Below, in pieces: positions 44,501-54,100 of a stretch of 64,000 bases of DNA. Source of the DNA: Hemicentrotus pulcherrimus (Eukaryota; Echinodermata; Echinoidea; Camarodonta; Strongylocentrotidae); the NCBI GenBank assembly GCA_003118195.1, contig BEXV01000003.1, forward strand, positions 207,004 to 271,003. The letters are read 5' to 3'. Numbering within the stretch: position 1 is the stretch's first letter; each line of letters starts with the position of its first letter. The notes below the pieces were generated by a model. The model saw only the letters and a list, made by a program, of their open reading frames with translations. It ran no database searches and had not been told where the DNA came from. The position numbers and the translations under genes were made by a program.

Positions 44501-46060
44501 TACCCATTAGTCTATCACTCATTTTGTCTAATTGCCAGTTTGTCTAATGCCCATTTAGTCTACCATCCATCCATAAGGTCTAATAATCATTTGATGATAA
44601 TTATTGTTTATGATTAAATGATTATCAGACCATATGGATAGTAGACGAGCTGGGTCACCGTAGACCATATGGGAATAGACTAATTGGGTAGTAGACGAAG
44701 TGGTTGTAGACCAAACGGCAATTAATGATTTAAACCATATACAGCACTAAATCTACCCAGTACTTAGATCTATGTATGTTAGTGAAAGATGGACTTTAGC
44801 CTCTGATACTAAAAAGTGTTGTAAGTTGCAAAATGTGTTTTTTAAGAAGAATTATGAGAATCCTTTGGACTGACAAAGTTAGTAAAGAGAAAGTCCTTAA
44901 AAGAGCTGGAGTGCAAAAGAAAACGATATGTGAGATGTTGGCTAGGCAGTTGAAGTTCATGGGTGGGTCCGGTCACATTACACGTAAAGTATAGGCCTAG
45001 AGAATCTTGCTTTGACAGGGACCATTGTGGGAAGGAGGAGTAGGGGAAGAAGGAGGATACTTTGGATGGACAATCTGCAGAAATTGTTAGAAGAGAGAGG
45101 AGTGAAAGAACTGGGAGTGGTGCTAATAGAGAAGGCTAGGAGCCGAGGATTTTGGAACAGCACTAAAAGAGAGAGACAGCACTGATAAGAGCAAGGTAAA
45201 AAAGAAGCAATGTCTACCTCTGAGCCGTTGGAAGCACCATTTACTTTCTTGGGTGTGGTGAGGTTATCCTGCAATCTGGTGAAATTCTCGGCTTCCTCCA
45301 AGGATCTGAAGGTCCTGAATCTTGCCTCCGTGTTTGCTTTCATCAGCTTCATCGCTTCTTTCTGGCTATGGGAGATTTTTTTGGTTACTGTAACAAAAAC
45401 AACAAAAGATCAAGAGATATTATCCAAAATGTCACTTTGGTGAAATATATTTATTGTTGTTGTTACAGAAATATTTTAAAAGCTACCTATGATATATGAT
45501 TTATCAATCTTGAATGTGAGTTTCAATACATGTATCTTCAGTATGTTTCTTGCAATAGATATGGAAGCTTACTACTTGTATCAATAGAAGTTTTCATTTT
45601 CACCTGAACAGACGCTTGAGTTATCATTCTGGCCAATCCCTCCTTCCACTGGAATACACACCACATAGACGGTTTCACCCTTCACATAGGATGCGGACTG
45701 GTTCCCACTCCCAACTGTGTCTCCCACAGCTCTATTGCTACCTGTACTATTGCTGCTTGTTACAGGGTCACCAGTCTGCCTCTTTTCAGCAATTTGTCCT
45801 TTTGTTGCAGAGTCTTCCTTCTTGCTTTCTCCTGGTGATGGAAGTTCGTCTTGTCCTTCTGCATGTTGTGATTCTGTTTTTTCCTTGTCTCCATCATCTC
45901 CAAGACCCTGTTCCTTGAGCTTGTGGGTGGCAAGTCTCTTTTCAAAGAATTTCCGCGTCGACTTTGAGATGCCTCCAAAGGTGAGACCAGCCGATTTCAG
46001 TTCTTTGCAAAGATCAGAATCAGAGAGAGAGGCGAGTTCTTCAAGGAGGGCATCCATCAT
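33640..46060 (-). CDS. ANKLE2: ANKLE2, LEM-domain and ankyrin-repeat protein, whole gene
   Basis: Twelve exons join in phase to about 1127 codons: 45604-46060, 45218-45387, 42482-42649, 40838-41026, 39877-39999, 39208-39277, 38041-38222, 37734-37840, 36900-37033, 34998-36378, 34531-34659 and 33640-33913. The LEM domain is at residues about 2-45, ankyrin repeats at about 266-370, conserved blocks (GEPWSPD, ALAGPMSPSE, WKTPP, MEYWSFLDDF) at about 393-533, a long Ser/Thr-rich disordered insert at 534-993, and a conserved C-terminal helix region at 994-1040. In animals ANKLE2 binds BAF, restrains VRK1 and recruits PP2A at mitotic exit so that the nuclear envelope reforms. The human protein is about 938 aa; most of the extra length is the exon-10 insert. 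An in-frame TGA lies five codons before the ATG, so the N-terminal membrane anchor of the vertebrate form is not seen. Confidence 0.92.
34531..34659 (-). CDS. ANKLE2: ANKLE2 coding exon 11
   Basis: Residues 994-1036. It encodes DAPTKIDLHVLRAFENTDVD then RFPFVKQWKQAVEQIPEEMR, matching the conserved C-terminal block of ANKLE2 (PSKLDQDVLAAL...FPAVHRWKSAV). The phase-2 donor is GTGAGT. Confidence 0.92.
34998..36378 (-). CDS. ANKLE2: ANKLE2 coding exon 10, large disordered exon
   Basis: Residues 534-993, 1381 nt. It is Ser/Thr/Glu/Asn-rich with no globular domain visible. Short Ser-Pro motifs (VSPTCKP, ESSRGSAVSTPERTS, YSPVQMMHN, VSPKRQ) could be kinase or phosphatase-recruitment sites. It ends DPEFGAFFING before the conserved DAPTKIDLHVL of the next exon, with a GTAAGT donor. 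The start of this large open frame fits phase 1 from exon 9. Confidence 0.9.
36900..37033 (-). CDS. ANKLE2: ANKLE2 coding exon 9
   Basis: Residues 489-533. It encodes ELAHTKKVPWMEYWSFLDDF and ADFSTTEGLEILEDYL, matching [20 protein letters not shown] of vertebrates. The donor is GTACTC, phase 1. Confidence 0.91.
37734..37840 (-). CDS. ANKLE2: ANKLE2 coding exon 8
   Basis: Residues 454-488. It begins AVDFQKDWKTPPSSSKRQAA and ends SEKGLERLGR, where vertebrates have FRKLWKTPP and PERGFERVGR. The donor is GTATAA, phase 2. A long GA/CT microsatellite lies just upstream in the intron. Confidence 0.9.
37850..37912. repeat. GA microsatellite in an ANKLE2 intron
   Basis: (GA)n with a few GT and GGGG interruptions, 10 nt from exon 8. 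Confidence 0.9.
38041..38222 (-). CDS. ANKLE2: ANKLE2 coding exon 7
   Basis: Residues 393-453. It begins DHFYIPVWRADDNSLPAVIG, includes GEPWSPD and ends RALAGPMSPSE. These are strongly conserved ANKLE2 blocks between the ankyrin repeats and the C-terminal half. The donor is GTGAGT. Confidence 0.92.
38374..38507. repeat. GA microsatellite, 130 bp, in an ANKLE2 intron
   Basis: A long (GA)n/(GAGAGT)n purine tract between exons 6 and 7. Confidence 0.9.
39208..39277 (-). CDS. ANKLE2: ANKLE2 coding exon 6 (70 nt)
   Basis: Residues 370-392, IICNRYKKDDKEKVKSAIAE then LLD, matching the family's VICERSKNKS...IREYL stretch. The acceptor follows GCTGTCTCTAG and the donor is GTGAGT, phase 1. Confidence 0.85.
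39877..39999 (-). CDS. ANKLE2: ANKLE2 coding exon 5, second ankyrin repeat
   Basis: Residues 329-369. It encodes NGETPLHFASKFGFTECVRI followed by LLDHPKCNKKMTNKYGETAS, a canonical ankyrin repeat. It is phase 0 on both sides, with a GTAAGG donor. Confidence 0.93.
40159..40416. repeat. Tandem duplication, 170-bp period, ANKLE2 intron
   Basis: GTACCTTGGTTTCCCTCTTG through GAAACATCAGGATATGGAGT occurs at about 40162 and 40330 with three or four differences over 85 bp. Confidence 0.8.
40838..41026 (-). CDS. ANKLE2: ANKLE2 coding exon 4, first ankyrin repeat
   Basis: Residues 266-328. It begins EGCKYNALHVAAMKNLPDMM, continues LILDTINDPEIPKLLYPGD and ends HLYLNSLEKG. It is phase 0 on both sides, with a GTGAGA donor. 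Confidence 0.92.
41240..41655. repeat. Three-unit tandem repeat, about 130-140 bp, ANKLE2 intron
   Basis: Units start at about 41244, 41384 and 41514 with CATATT-AATGAGCTATG and contain CTATTTTGATACCATGTACC and AAATTTCATTAAAA. A GGATGG-rich tail follows. Confidence 0.8.
42482..42649 (-). CDS. ANKLE2: ANKLE2 coding exon 3
   Basis: Residues 210-265. It encodes SDRANTYRTPKPQQLNGLRF and FKTLVWENPRYLVSSVDTPS, matching the ERANSYKNP and WSNPRYLIGSGDNPT blocks of the family. The acceptor is an NAGNAG pair (CAGCAG), so one Gln may be optional. Confidence 0.9.
42685..42785. repeat. Intronic repeat, similar to 43818-43918
   Basis: ATTGTAAAT-TCATCATCA, TTTGCCATTTTTGA and ATAATATTTGA-GCTC are shared in order with 43818-43918. 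Confidence 0.55.
42785..42860 (-). pseudogene. Decayed partial copy of ANKLE2 exon 3
   Basis: The minus strand reads CAG CAA GCT TTG AGT GAC CGA GCC AAC ACC TAA, duplicating the acceptor and the SDRANTYRTPKPQQL start of exon 3 (42649 down) but with TAC changed to TAA. The acceptor-like CTTGTTTCAG is retained. Confidence 0.72.
44290..44722. repeat. GTCTAC-word element with inverted ends, ANKLE2 intron 2
   Basis: The left end TCGTCTACTACCAAATTG, then CCCATATGGTCTACAACC, is mirrored at the right (GTAGACCATATGGG, AATTGGGTAGTAGACGA). Between them a loose 16-20 bp unit (CATTTGGTCTAAT-CC) repeats about fifteen times. No ORF is present. Confidence 0.65.
44770..45185 (+). mobile_element. Non-LTR retrotransposon (LINE) fragment, decayed
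   Basis: The plus strand encodes YVSERWTLA, then after a frame shift RRIMRILWTDKVSKEKVLKR and ICEMLARQLKFMGGSGHITR, and ends in a TAG. This resembles the region after the reverse-transcriptase domain in LINE proteins (RR-LRI-WTDKVSNEEVL--A, RQL-F-GH--R). Stops and frame shifts follow downstream. Confidence 0.7.
45218..45387 (-). CDS. ANKLE2: ANKLE2 coding exon 2
   Basis: Residues 153-209. It encodes KEAMKLMKANTEARFRTFRS and LEEAENFTRLQ, the conserved segment after the LEM domain (vertebrate form KEALKLMK...ARFKAF..LEEAEKF). It ends NGSE at a GTAGAC donor, phase 0. Confidence 0.9.
45604..46060 (-). CDS. ANKLE2: ANKLE2 coding exon 1, LEM domain
   Basis: Residues 1-152. It begins MMDALLEELASLSDSDLCKE and carries the LEM core (LKSAGLTFGGISKSTRKFFE), followed by an acidic, low-complexity segment. 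The start is the first of two adjacent ATGs. A splice acceptor (TTTTTCCTTCAG) about 22 nt upstream suggests an additional 5'UTR exon. The donor GTGAAA is weak but gives the correct phase. Confidence 0.92.
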
Positions 46061-46689
46061 GCAGAAGCTTCCTCAAGATTTCTGAAGGAAAAATAAATAG
46101 CAGAGTCCCAAAGCAGACTACGTCACAACTCGCCTTTGAACCCATTCTATCGTTGATTAAATCACACCCCAATATAATGCCTGCATGGCCTCAAACCAGG
46201 ATAACACGTACAAGTACATGTAGTCTACATGCAGTCACAAATTAACACACACTATCATAACCTCATATTGACAGACAAACAGCAATTAGGCCTATCCCAT
46301 TATTGATCGGTTTTGTCATAGACCTCTAGAGATGAATTATAAATATTTAAAAAAGCTAGATATAGTTAACTTAATTTAATTGTTAAAACTTTAATCCTAA
46401 CAAAATCCTAGGAAATTTGGTTGAGGTCTAGGAGACAAGTGACATGTAGTCTAGCTAGTGGGGCGTTGCAAGAAAGTCGAGTTGCAATCAATTGCAACCA
46501 CCAGTTGTAGACTAGATCTAATCAATTACACTTTTCTTGAAACACCACATAAGTCTAACTAAAAGTAAAACAATCATGTAAAGAACTAACTAACTGTAAC
46601 TTCTAATACTAGTAGACTACTACCTGTACAGTAAGACTAAATATAGACCCTAGTTATTATTTAAAGTGTTTATTGCGTCAGCTCAGCTC

Positions 46690-47130
46690 AGTGGCGTTCC
46701 ATAATCATCATATGATTACGAAACACATACAATGAATTGAGTGTGTCGGACCGAAGTCTAACTGCAAAGCGAAAGCCGAAAAGGTAAGTCAAAAAGTAAC
46801 CTTCATTTAGGCCTAGAGTCTAGATCTACTTCATAATGTAGTTAAAATACCGGTACCTCGACTATTACCTCCAAGATATGTTCGTATTATGGGCAATGTA
46901 TTTGGTGAATCAAAATCTAAGAAGTGAGAACTTTTATTCGTAGCCTCGCAGCAGGATCAGGATATCGTGAAACTCCGTTCTCGAATCATGGCGCTCAATC
47001 TTGGGAATTCCCCGAAAACAAGCTACGAAGGTGCAGGCCAGCGCCGCCCCAGCGCCATCGGAGCCGGACCGGCCAGCCTGCACTGACTGTCATGGCTCGG
47101 CCCATCCGCCTTTCTTTGCTTTGACTGTGG
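46690..47130. promoter_or_regulatory. Probable bidirectional promoter region between ANKLE2 and selenoprotein J
   Basis: The two genes point away from each other, with start codons at 46060 (minus) and 48134 (plus). On the plus strand a candidate non-coding first exon ends at 46783 before GTAAGT (46784-46789). A locally GC- and CpG-rich stretch lies at about 46960-47110. Transcription starts cannot be placed from sequence. Confidence 0.35.
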
Positions 47131-47663
47131 TTTACAGTATACACGTAGGCCTAGTGCAGTGCTGGAGGTCAATACACATTAGCATTGACTCTCTACTTTA
47201 CTGGAGTGATAGGATACACGCTACAGCTATCACTTTATTAGTAGGCCTAGACCTATCTAGACCGAAAAACATACAAATGATCATCTGCCATTTAAAAAGA
47301 CACTAGATCTAGTAGTGGCACGTCTACTACTAGACTGAATTTTTCTGTCTCTTTCGTTCGTTAGCCTCTTATTGGGGTAGGGTCGGCTCTCTCTCTTTAG
47401 AGACGGAAGACTACTAGAGTCTATACGCATATATCCTTGCAAACTCCATGGCCATATCTGGCCATATTTCAACGCCCCCAAAATCCCCCCAAATTTCATT
47501 TTACCTCATGGATTGATTATTCAAAATTAGGAGAAGGTTACACTACATCGGTTCCACTTACCAACTTGACTGAAATAATCCGTTTAATGGTCACTTTTTA
47601 GGAAATCATGGGTCAACATCGACATCCATGTTTTTCACTCTCGCTGTGCGTTGAAATATCATT

Positions 47664-47787
47664 CGTTCTAGTCTACGCCGAAGGCAAAATGATTATGAGG
47701 AAAAAACTGTGCGCGAGCTACACGTCCATAACAGCGCTATCACAGTTTTTCCTCATAATCATTTTGCCTTCGGCGTAGACTAGAACG
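47664..47787. repeat. Near-perfect 48-bp inverted repeat (hairpin/MITE)
   Basis: Left arm 47664-47711 and right arm 47741-47787 are reverse complements with one extra A; the spacer is 29 nt. The outer word is CGTTCTAGTCTACGCCGAAG. It lies in the presumed first intron of selenoprotein J. Confidence 0.9.
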
Positions 47788-48085
47788 GAAAAACTTCAGA
47801 AAGATAATTTAAACAGCAAATCAAACAATTTTGCTGGCAATGAATTCTTTGGCTGTATCTAGAAACAGGAAACTATTCATTCAGATTATAGTCTGATCTG
47901 GAGGGTCGATCCTGGAGAAATTATAGATGCCAAACAAATTAACAGCATATATTGGTGTGATACATAATTTCTGTTAATTCCAGTGGCAAATATACCAATG
48001 TCCACTTTAATTATCTATGTTTTTAGACACGCACCCTTCTGCAGATCTTGAATTACTTTTTTGTTTGTTTCCTTAACAGGTTGAA

Positions 48086-48106
48086 ATGAAAACTAGCAAA
48101 TGGTGA
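48086..48106 (+). other. Short upstream ORF in the selenoprotein J 5'UTR
   Basis: ATG AAA ACT AGC AAA TGG TGA encodes MKTSKW and stops 27 nt before the main ATG, in the same exon. It may lower initiation at the main start. Whether it is translated is unknown. Confidence 0.4.
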
Positions 48107-48133
48107 GAGAAGTTTCTGGACAGATCTGGAACC

Positions 48134-48197
48134 ATGTCTTCTGTGAAGGAGAGGGCAGCAGCAGCTGTGATTGGATGTCTATGCGGGGATGCTGCAG
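48134..48197 (+). CDS. SELENOJ: Selenoprotein J coding exon 1
   Basis: Residues 1-21. The exon itself starts at 48080 after CCTTAACAG and carries 54 nt of 5'UTR. The ATG context is ACC ATG T. It encodes MSSVKERAAAAVIGCLCGDA, the N-terminal glycohydrolase-fold helix with GDA. The donor is GTATAT, phase 1. Confidence 0.88.
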
Positions 48198-51100
48198 GTA
48201 TATATATTATGCTCGACAATTTCATGGTAGCTTTTAATGGATGGTTGTGGAATGAAAAGCAAATGTCCTGAAGTTTTCAAATGTTGCGAAATGAATTTGC
48301 CTGGAGTGTGTGGCATATATCCTGCTCCCTCTATTATCTAATTTAATTTTTGTTTTAGATTACAAAACAATGGAAGTCATTTATGAATTAATTGTCTTTG
48401 TTTTATGATTCAGAACATTGTTATCTTTCAATTTATGGATCAGCTGACGTTCATTAATCCAACTAAGACGCATCTTTGCTTCAAAAGCCATATGTCACTT
48501 CATTTATTTTGATTCAGTTTCAGTCTCCAATTAGGCATTACGCCATTTAATAGATAATGATGATGAGGATCATGATTATGAAGATGATTATGACGATAAT
48601 AATAATGATAACAATAATGATAAGAATGATAATGCTAATTATAATCATGATATGACAAGCTACACTGTTTTCATCCTAAAATTTTCCATTTTTAGATGTA
48701 TATTACCTTCATTCAAAAAAAACTAATTTCTATTGTATGTTTTTTTTTTAAATTTTATTCCAGCTCAACCTATTCATTGGATATACAAACTGGGCAAGTT
48801 GGAAGCCATTTTGTCGGCTCTTGAATATCCAGAATTTCGCTTTCCCTCAGCCAATCCGTACTACCGCATTGACACTGGCAAGAATACATGTTATGGGGAC
48901 CAGACGATGGCGGTGCTAGAATCGCTCGTAAGGAGCAAAGGTAATTAATTCAGAAGATCATGTTATTAAAAGCTGTATCAACTATCAAAAACAATTGGAA
49001 TATACCATGTATGCTATCTGAACAGAATAGAATGGGCTAATGCTACACAATTTTTGTTGTATAAATGCTTTTGTTTTTTTAATCAAAGATTAGCAGCATT
49101 TGTATGTTATTATTTTAGTAACTAGATTTATAATAACATAAATGAAAAATGTCAATTTTCAGGTTGATAGGCAGACATGAACCCTCTAATGGAAGGCTTA
49201 AATTCAAGTTTTGTAAATGTGGTACACATGTACTTATAACAAACAAAAATGTACTTCCAAGACTTTAAGAGAAAAAAGTCATGAAATGGCAATGATGATA
49301 GCTTTCCAGTCTTGAGGGTAAGGACCAGAAACCAGCATACATGTTTATACCGCTTTGTGTTTTTTCCCCCAAGGTCATGTTAGCAGAATCACAGAATCCA
49401 GGAAAACGTATGAAATCAAAATGAAGAGATACGGTGAAACCTGTTTATAAAGACCACCCCAGGGAAACAAAAATGTAATCTTTCTACACAGATGGTCACT
49501 AAAGCAGGTTTGACTGTACCTGGCTGTATGCATATAAGTACAAATAGGTTTAGGGTCTCGATCAGGGTTAGGGTTAAGGTTAGCATAACCTTTACTTGTG
49601 TGTATTCTGGAGTTGCTCATTTTCGTTGTCTATTTTCAGGGCTAGATGTCAAAGATTTTGCTACAACTCAGTACCAGTACTTTGGACCTGCTTCGGAGTA
49701 TGAAAACAAAGCCAATGCAGCATTAGTTCAAAAGTCCGGTCTGCAGAAAAACTTCCCCATCCATGGAGCTTGGAGAGACCAAGTCATGAAAGACTTCCTT
49801 GTGAAGTACACGGCTGGCGAGGAGGAAACTGGTAGGTAGAATAATAATAATAGTAATCTGGATTTATATAGCGCTAAATACGAAATACCCTTTCTAAACG
49901 CTTAACAGGTATCATTTCCCCGGTCATCTGATTCATTCACGCACAAATGTGCACCATCTCCACTCCCTAGGGAGTATTCCTACCATATGGTCACCATTAC
50001 TAACACCGTGGCAAAGGCTTTCCTCACCTAACAGGTCCTCATTTCTCTCCTGGGTATGGAGTAGCAAATGTAAATTAATGCCTTGCCAAAGAACATTAGT
50101 GAAAGAGATCGAAAAAACAACCTCTGCACTACCTCCGAAAGCTAAACCATATGTTTGTTTTCCTTGTGAAATTCAAAGGCAACTCAAATCTCACTCAATA
50201 ATTCAGAATAGTTGGTTTGCATGCAGGTACACCAAGATTGTGTATCACATACATTTAGCATAATAATAGGGACTTTTAGATTTGCGTGGACTGATACATG
50301 AGACGTCCATTCAAGGCTGTGCATTATAAGGACGTCGATCGTAGCATAGACCTATTGTCTTCGTGCGAATCTAAAAGTCCCTATTGTCAAAATAAGAAAT
50401 CATTGCATATTTTTGTGGTCACCTCTATTCATACTGTGCTGTATGTTGTCAAGTAAAAGTGAACATAGGCTATCTCAATAATGCATCATAGGTATGAGAA
50501 CATACCATCTTCCAAGAGCTTACAGTAAATCTTGAAAGACCTACATGCATGTACATGTGGTAATATTAGTGAAATTACTATATGTGAAATTGTGCAAAAA
50601 TTGCCTGGTAATATTGAAAAAGAAGAAATAGTGTTATAAATAAGGAAGCCTTGTTGTTTGGTATGAACCTAAGTATTTCTGTTGTTGTTGATTTTTTCTT
50701 TCTTTTTCTTAAGTAGCAGGGCGCTTCTTTGGCAATAATGTTATAAAGGAAGTTATGGATGGGTGTATTGTAGACTCTTTGAAGCTAAACATCACAAATT
50801 AGATGAAAATTGACTGTAGCAGGGCGCTTCTTTGGCAATAATCATTAATGTAATAAAAGATGTTTTGGATGAGTGTATCATAGATTTTTGGAGCTAAAGA
50901 TCACAAATCAGATGATAAATTAACTGTTCATCGTGTTGTGGTATTACCAGTAAACACAAAATCTTGCACTTCTCTCTTTTACCCTCTCATCATCACAGGT
51001 AGTGACAAGGGGACAGACATGCATGCTATCATTCAAGTCGTACCCATCGTCGCCCTCTATGCCGGCCAGCCAGAGATGCTGGAGAGGGTGGTAGAAGCCG

Positions 51101-54100
51101 TCTCGGTTACCATGACAGCGGATGAAGCTATCGTTCACAGTCTGGTAGCTGCCAGGTGAGGGTACTTCCAGCTAGACACATGTCCCTGGCTAGTTTTTTC
51201 CTTAGTTTATGTTTGGCAGACAAAAAAAAGTCATGATGATAATCATTAGATCAATTTATATAGTGTAGCTACTATATCGATATACTGTACTGCACCATGA
51301 TGAAAACAAAACTCCAAACAGTGCTACTTTACAGACACACAATGAAAAATAGTATTCAAAAGCTCTAGAAAAGAAGTGCATCTTCAACAAAACTTTGAAG
51401 ACAGCAACAGATGAGGATTTCCTTATGTCTTGTGGTACATGTAGGTTATTCCAAAGCTTTAGAGCGGCGCAACTGATAACACAATCTTCAAGATTTACTT
51501 TTGTTTTTGTAAGGTAGCTTTAGAAGCAGTTGTCTTGTGTACTTCATTGGTTGTGTGCATATGGATGTGATTTACAAGATTTAAAAAGAATTAAGCTTAT
51601 TTTGTCCTCATTTAACCACAAAACTGTACCAGGCATTGTATGAATAATATGAAGAAAATAAAGGAAAATATAACATCCCTGAACCATGAGTGAATCTAGT
51701 AGTCTATTCATAAGTTGCTTTTACTTTCATTTTGAAAGTATTTCAACCTGTAAAATCTCTTAATACAGAGGTGATGTTTGAAGCTGATTATTTGAAATAT
51801 AGTCAACTGGCATTGAACCTGAAACATGTAGAGCAAAATGAATTTTAGTGGTTACTCCTCAAATTAATTCTTATAGAATTCTAATGTATGCCTGTTCATT
51901 TCCATTTACTGCTGATCTGTTTTAGAATTCTGGAGTACTTTATCTTGAACGGAAGTGATGGCAATGTCCTTGATGATGTCGTCAAGCAGCTTAAAGATCC
52001 CAAAAGGACCTACCCACATTCTTTGGACCGCGCTGTCGTTGGATTCCTGGAGCACGTCAAGAGGAAGCTTTCCGTTCCGCACCTCAAAGCAGCTACAAAG
52101 GTCTTCAAAAACAACTGATGTGAGTCAAGTTTCAAGTATATTTAAAGGTAAAGACCAGTATTGGAAACGCCCCAATTTCAAAAAATGAAATGGAAGCTCT
52201 CATTACCAATCATGTGAAAGGATATGTTTTGACTAATACATGATGATAAAAAATTGCCGGGAAACCGCCTACTAATTCATATATTTGGAAAATTGGTTTC
52301 TCATGTTCTCTGAGAGATATATAGGGTAGTCCCATATACATCTTTCTATGTATAGTGCTTGTAACTTTACGAAGAATGGGGCAAATTTCTTATCATTTTG
52401 ATGATTCCAGAACCTTGCAGATGCTAGATGCTAGATGATCAACCTTTTCTGATCGATTCCACAACGTTTCTTTCACAATGCAATCTCATGACCATAACTG
52501 GTCTTTACCTTCAATGTTGATGATGTCCTTTTGAAGCCATAAGGGTGTTACATTAGTGTCCTTGTGGCTCCAAGGACGGGAGATTTAGACTGATAATGCA
52601 ATTTATCCCTTCAGGCATACAATTTATTGTACTGGTTTGAGAATTGCTGAAGGACCCACCTCAGAATATGGAAACTTAAAAGTGACCTTTTTAAGGGGTA
52701 TATGATCATTGTTTGTATTGGATAGCAGGTCGATCCTCTCATATTTAGTACATTTATTTTTAATTGACTTTTTTAGGGGTATATGATCATTGTTTGTATT
52801 GGATAGCATATGTCCTCACATATTTAGTACATTTTAAAAAAATGGGAATATAAGGTTTAAGTTTTATTTGTCATATAAAGGGTTATGAAAAAAAGATACA
52901 TATTTGTTATCTTTGCCAAATTACTACAAGTTTTATAGTAGTTTTCATATTGTTTTTATTCTTCTTCTTTCCCTTTATGCTACATGTAGTAATGACATAA
53001 TTGTTATTATCATCTTATTGTTTCAGATTTGCCTGGGGCGTTCCAGTCCGCCCTGCATGCCCTGTTCAACAGCACTGACTATGCTGAGGGAATCCGACTG
53101 ACCTTACGAGCGGGAGGCTGCAATGCTAGCCGCTCTGCCTTCATCGGGGCTTGTCTTGCAGCAAGGGTAAGTCATCGTGGGTCTGACCCCTAACGGCAAT
53201 GGTGCAGGATTTTATTGGTTTTTATTTCGTGACAGAATGTTTCGTGCAAAATATTGTTATACAGCGCGTCTCAGAAAAAACGAAAAAACGATAATTATCG
53301 TTGTTTTATCATAACTTCATCGCAATAATAATTAATAAGTGACACAATTAAAGCTTAGATCCTCCTCTTTCATTTGATGTAACTCATATGATGCTTATTT
53401 CACGCATGATTGATTAAAAACAATACGAAGACAGGGTACCAAAAAGTCATTTGGCGGACGGTTTCTGGATTTCAAAGGGGAAAATCACATTGCTAGAAAC
53501 TTCATTTTCTGCCCTTTCATATGACACCTCAATCAGGAAAAATGAGCAAGGAATAACAAAGTTCTGTTTGTGTAAAGTAAGCCGACATTTCCATAATTTT
53601 ATGAAACAAACTCATTCTCAATGGCTGCCTGCAGTAGCAACAAACAGAATTGACAAAAGACTTAACTCTGTTTCGTCGATAATCAGCAATAGACAAAAAA
53701 TTTCATGCATGGCTGATTGTCAATGAAACAGAGTTAAGTCTTTTGTCAATTCTGTTTGTTGCTACGGCAGGCAGCGAGTGAAAACGAATTTGTTTCATAA
53801 AGTTATAGAAATGCAAGCCTATCAGATATTCCAAGTGCTTTTTAGTTCTACTGAATCATGTCACTGAACTATAATTCTCTTGCACCATACAATGAAGTCT
53901 TCTATAAATAGTCTATTTTATTTATTAAATTATTAAATGTGTATTTAGTTAGAAATTAAGTGGAACTATTTTTTTCTTTCAAATCGCTTTTATTTTTCTA
54001 GAATGGCATGGATAACATTCCAGATGTATGGAAAGCCAAGACGCTGTGCTCCAAGAAAGCGTTGAAACTCTGTGAAGAACTGATGGAACTCAGGAAGGAT

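Noticed and set aside
46924..47306. Plus-strand open frames of 66 and 101 codons near 47.0-47.3 kb
   Set aside because: They sit in the CpG-rich 5' region, overlap each other in different frames and have no recognised domain. They may be leader sequence or an alternative first exon, but there is not enough support for a protein.
53451..53726. 91-codon open frame on the plus strand in SelJ intron 6
   Set aside because: It lies inside the palindromic mobile element; the inverted copies at 56563-57429 and 14459-14940 do not keep the frame open, so it is not a gene.
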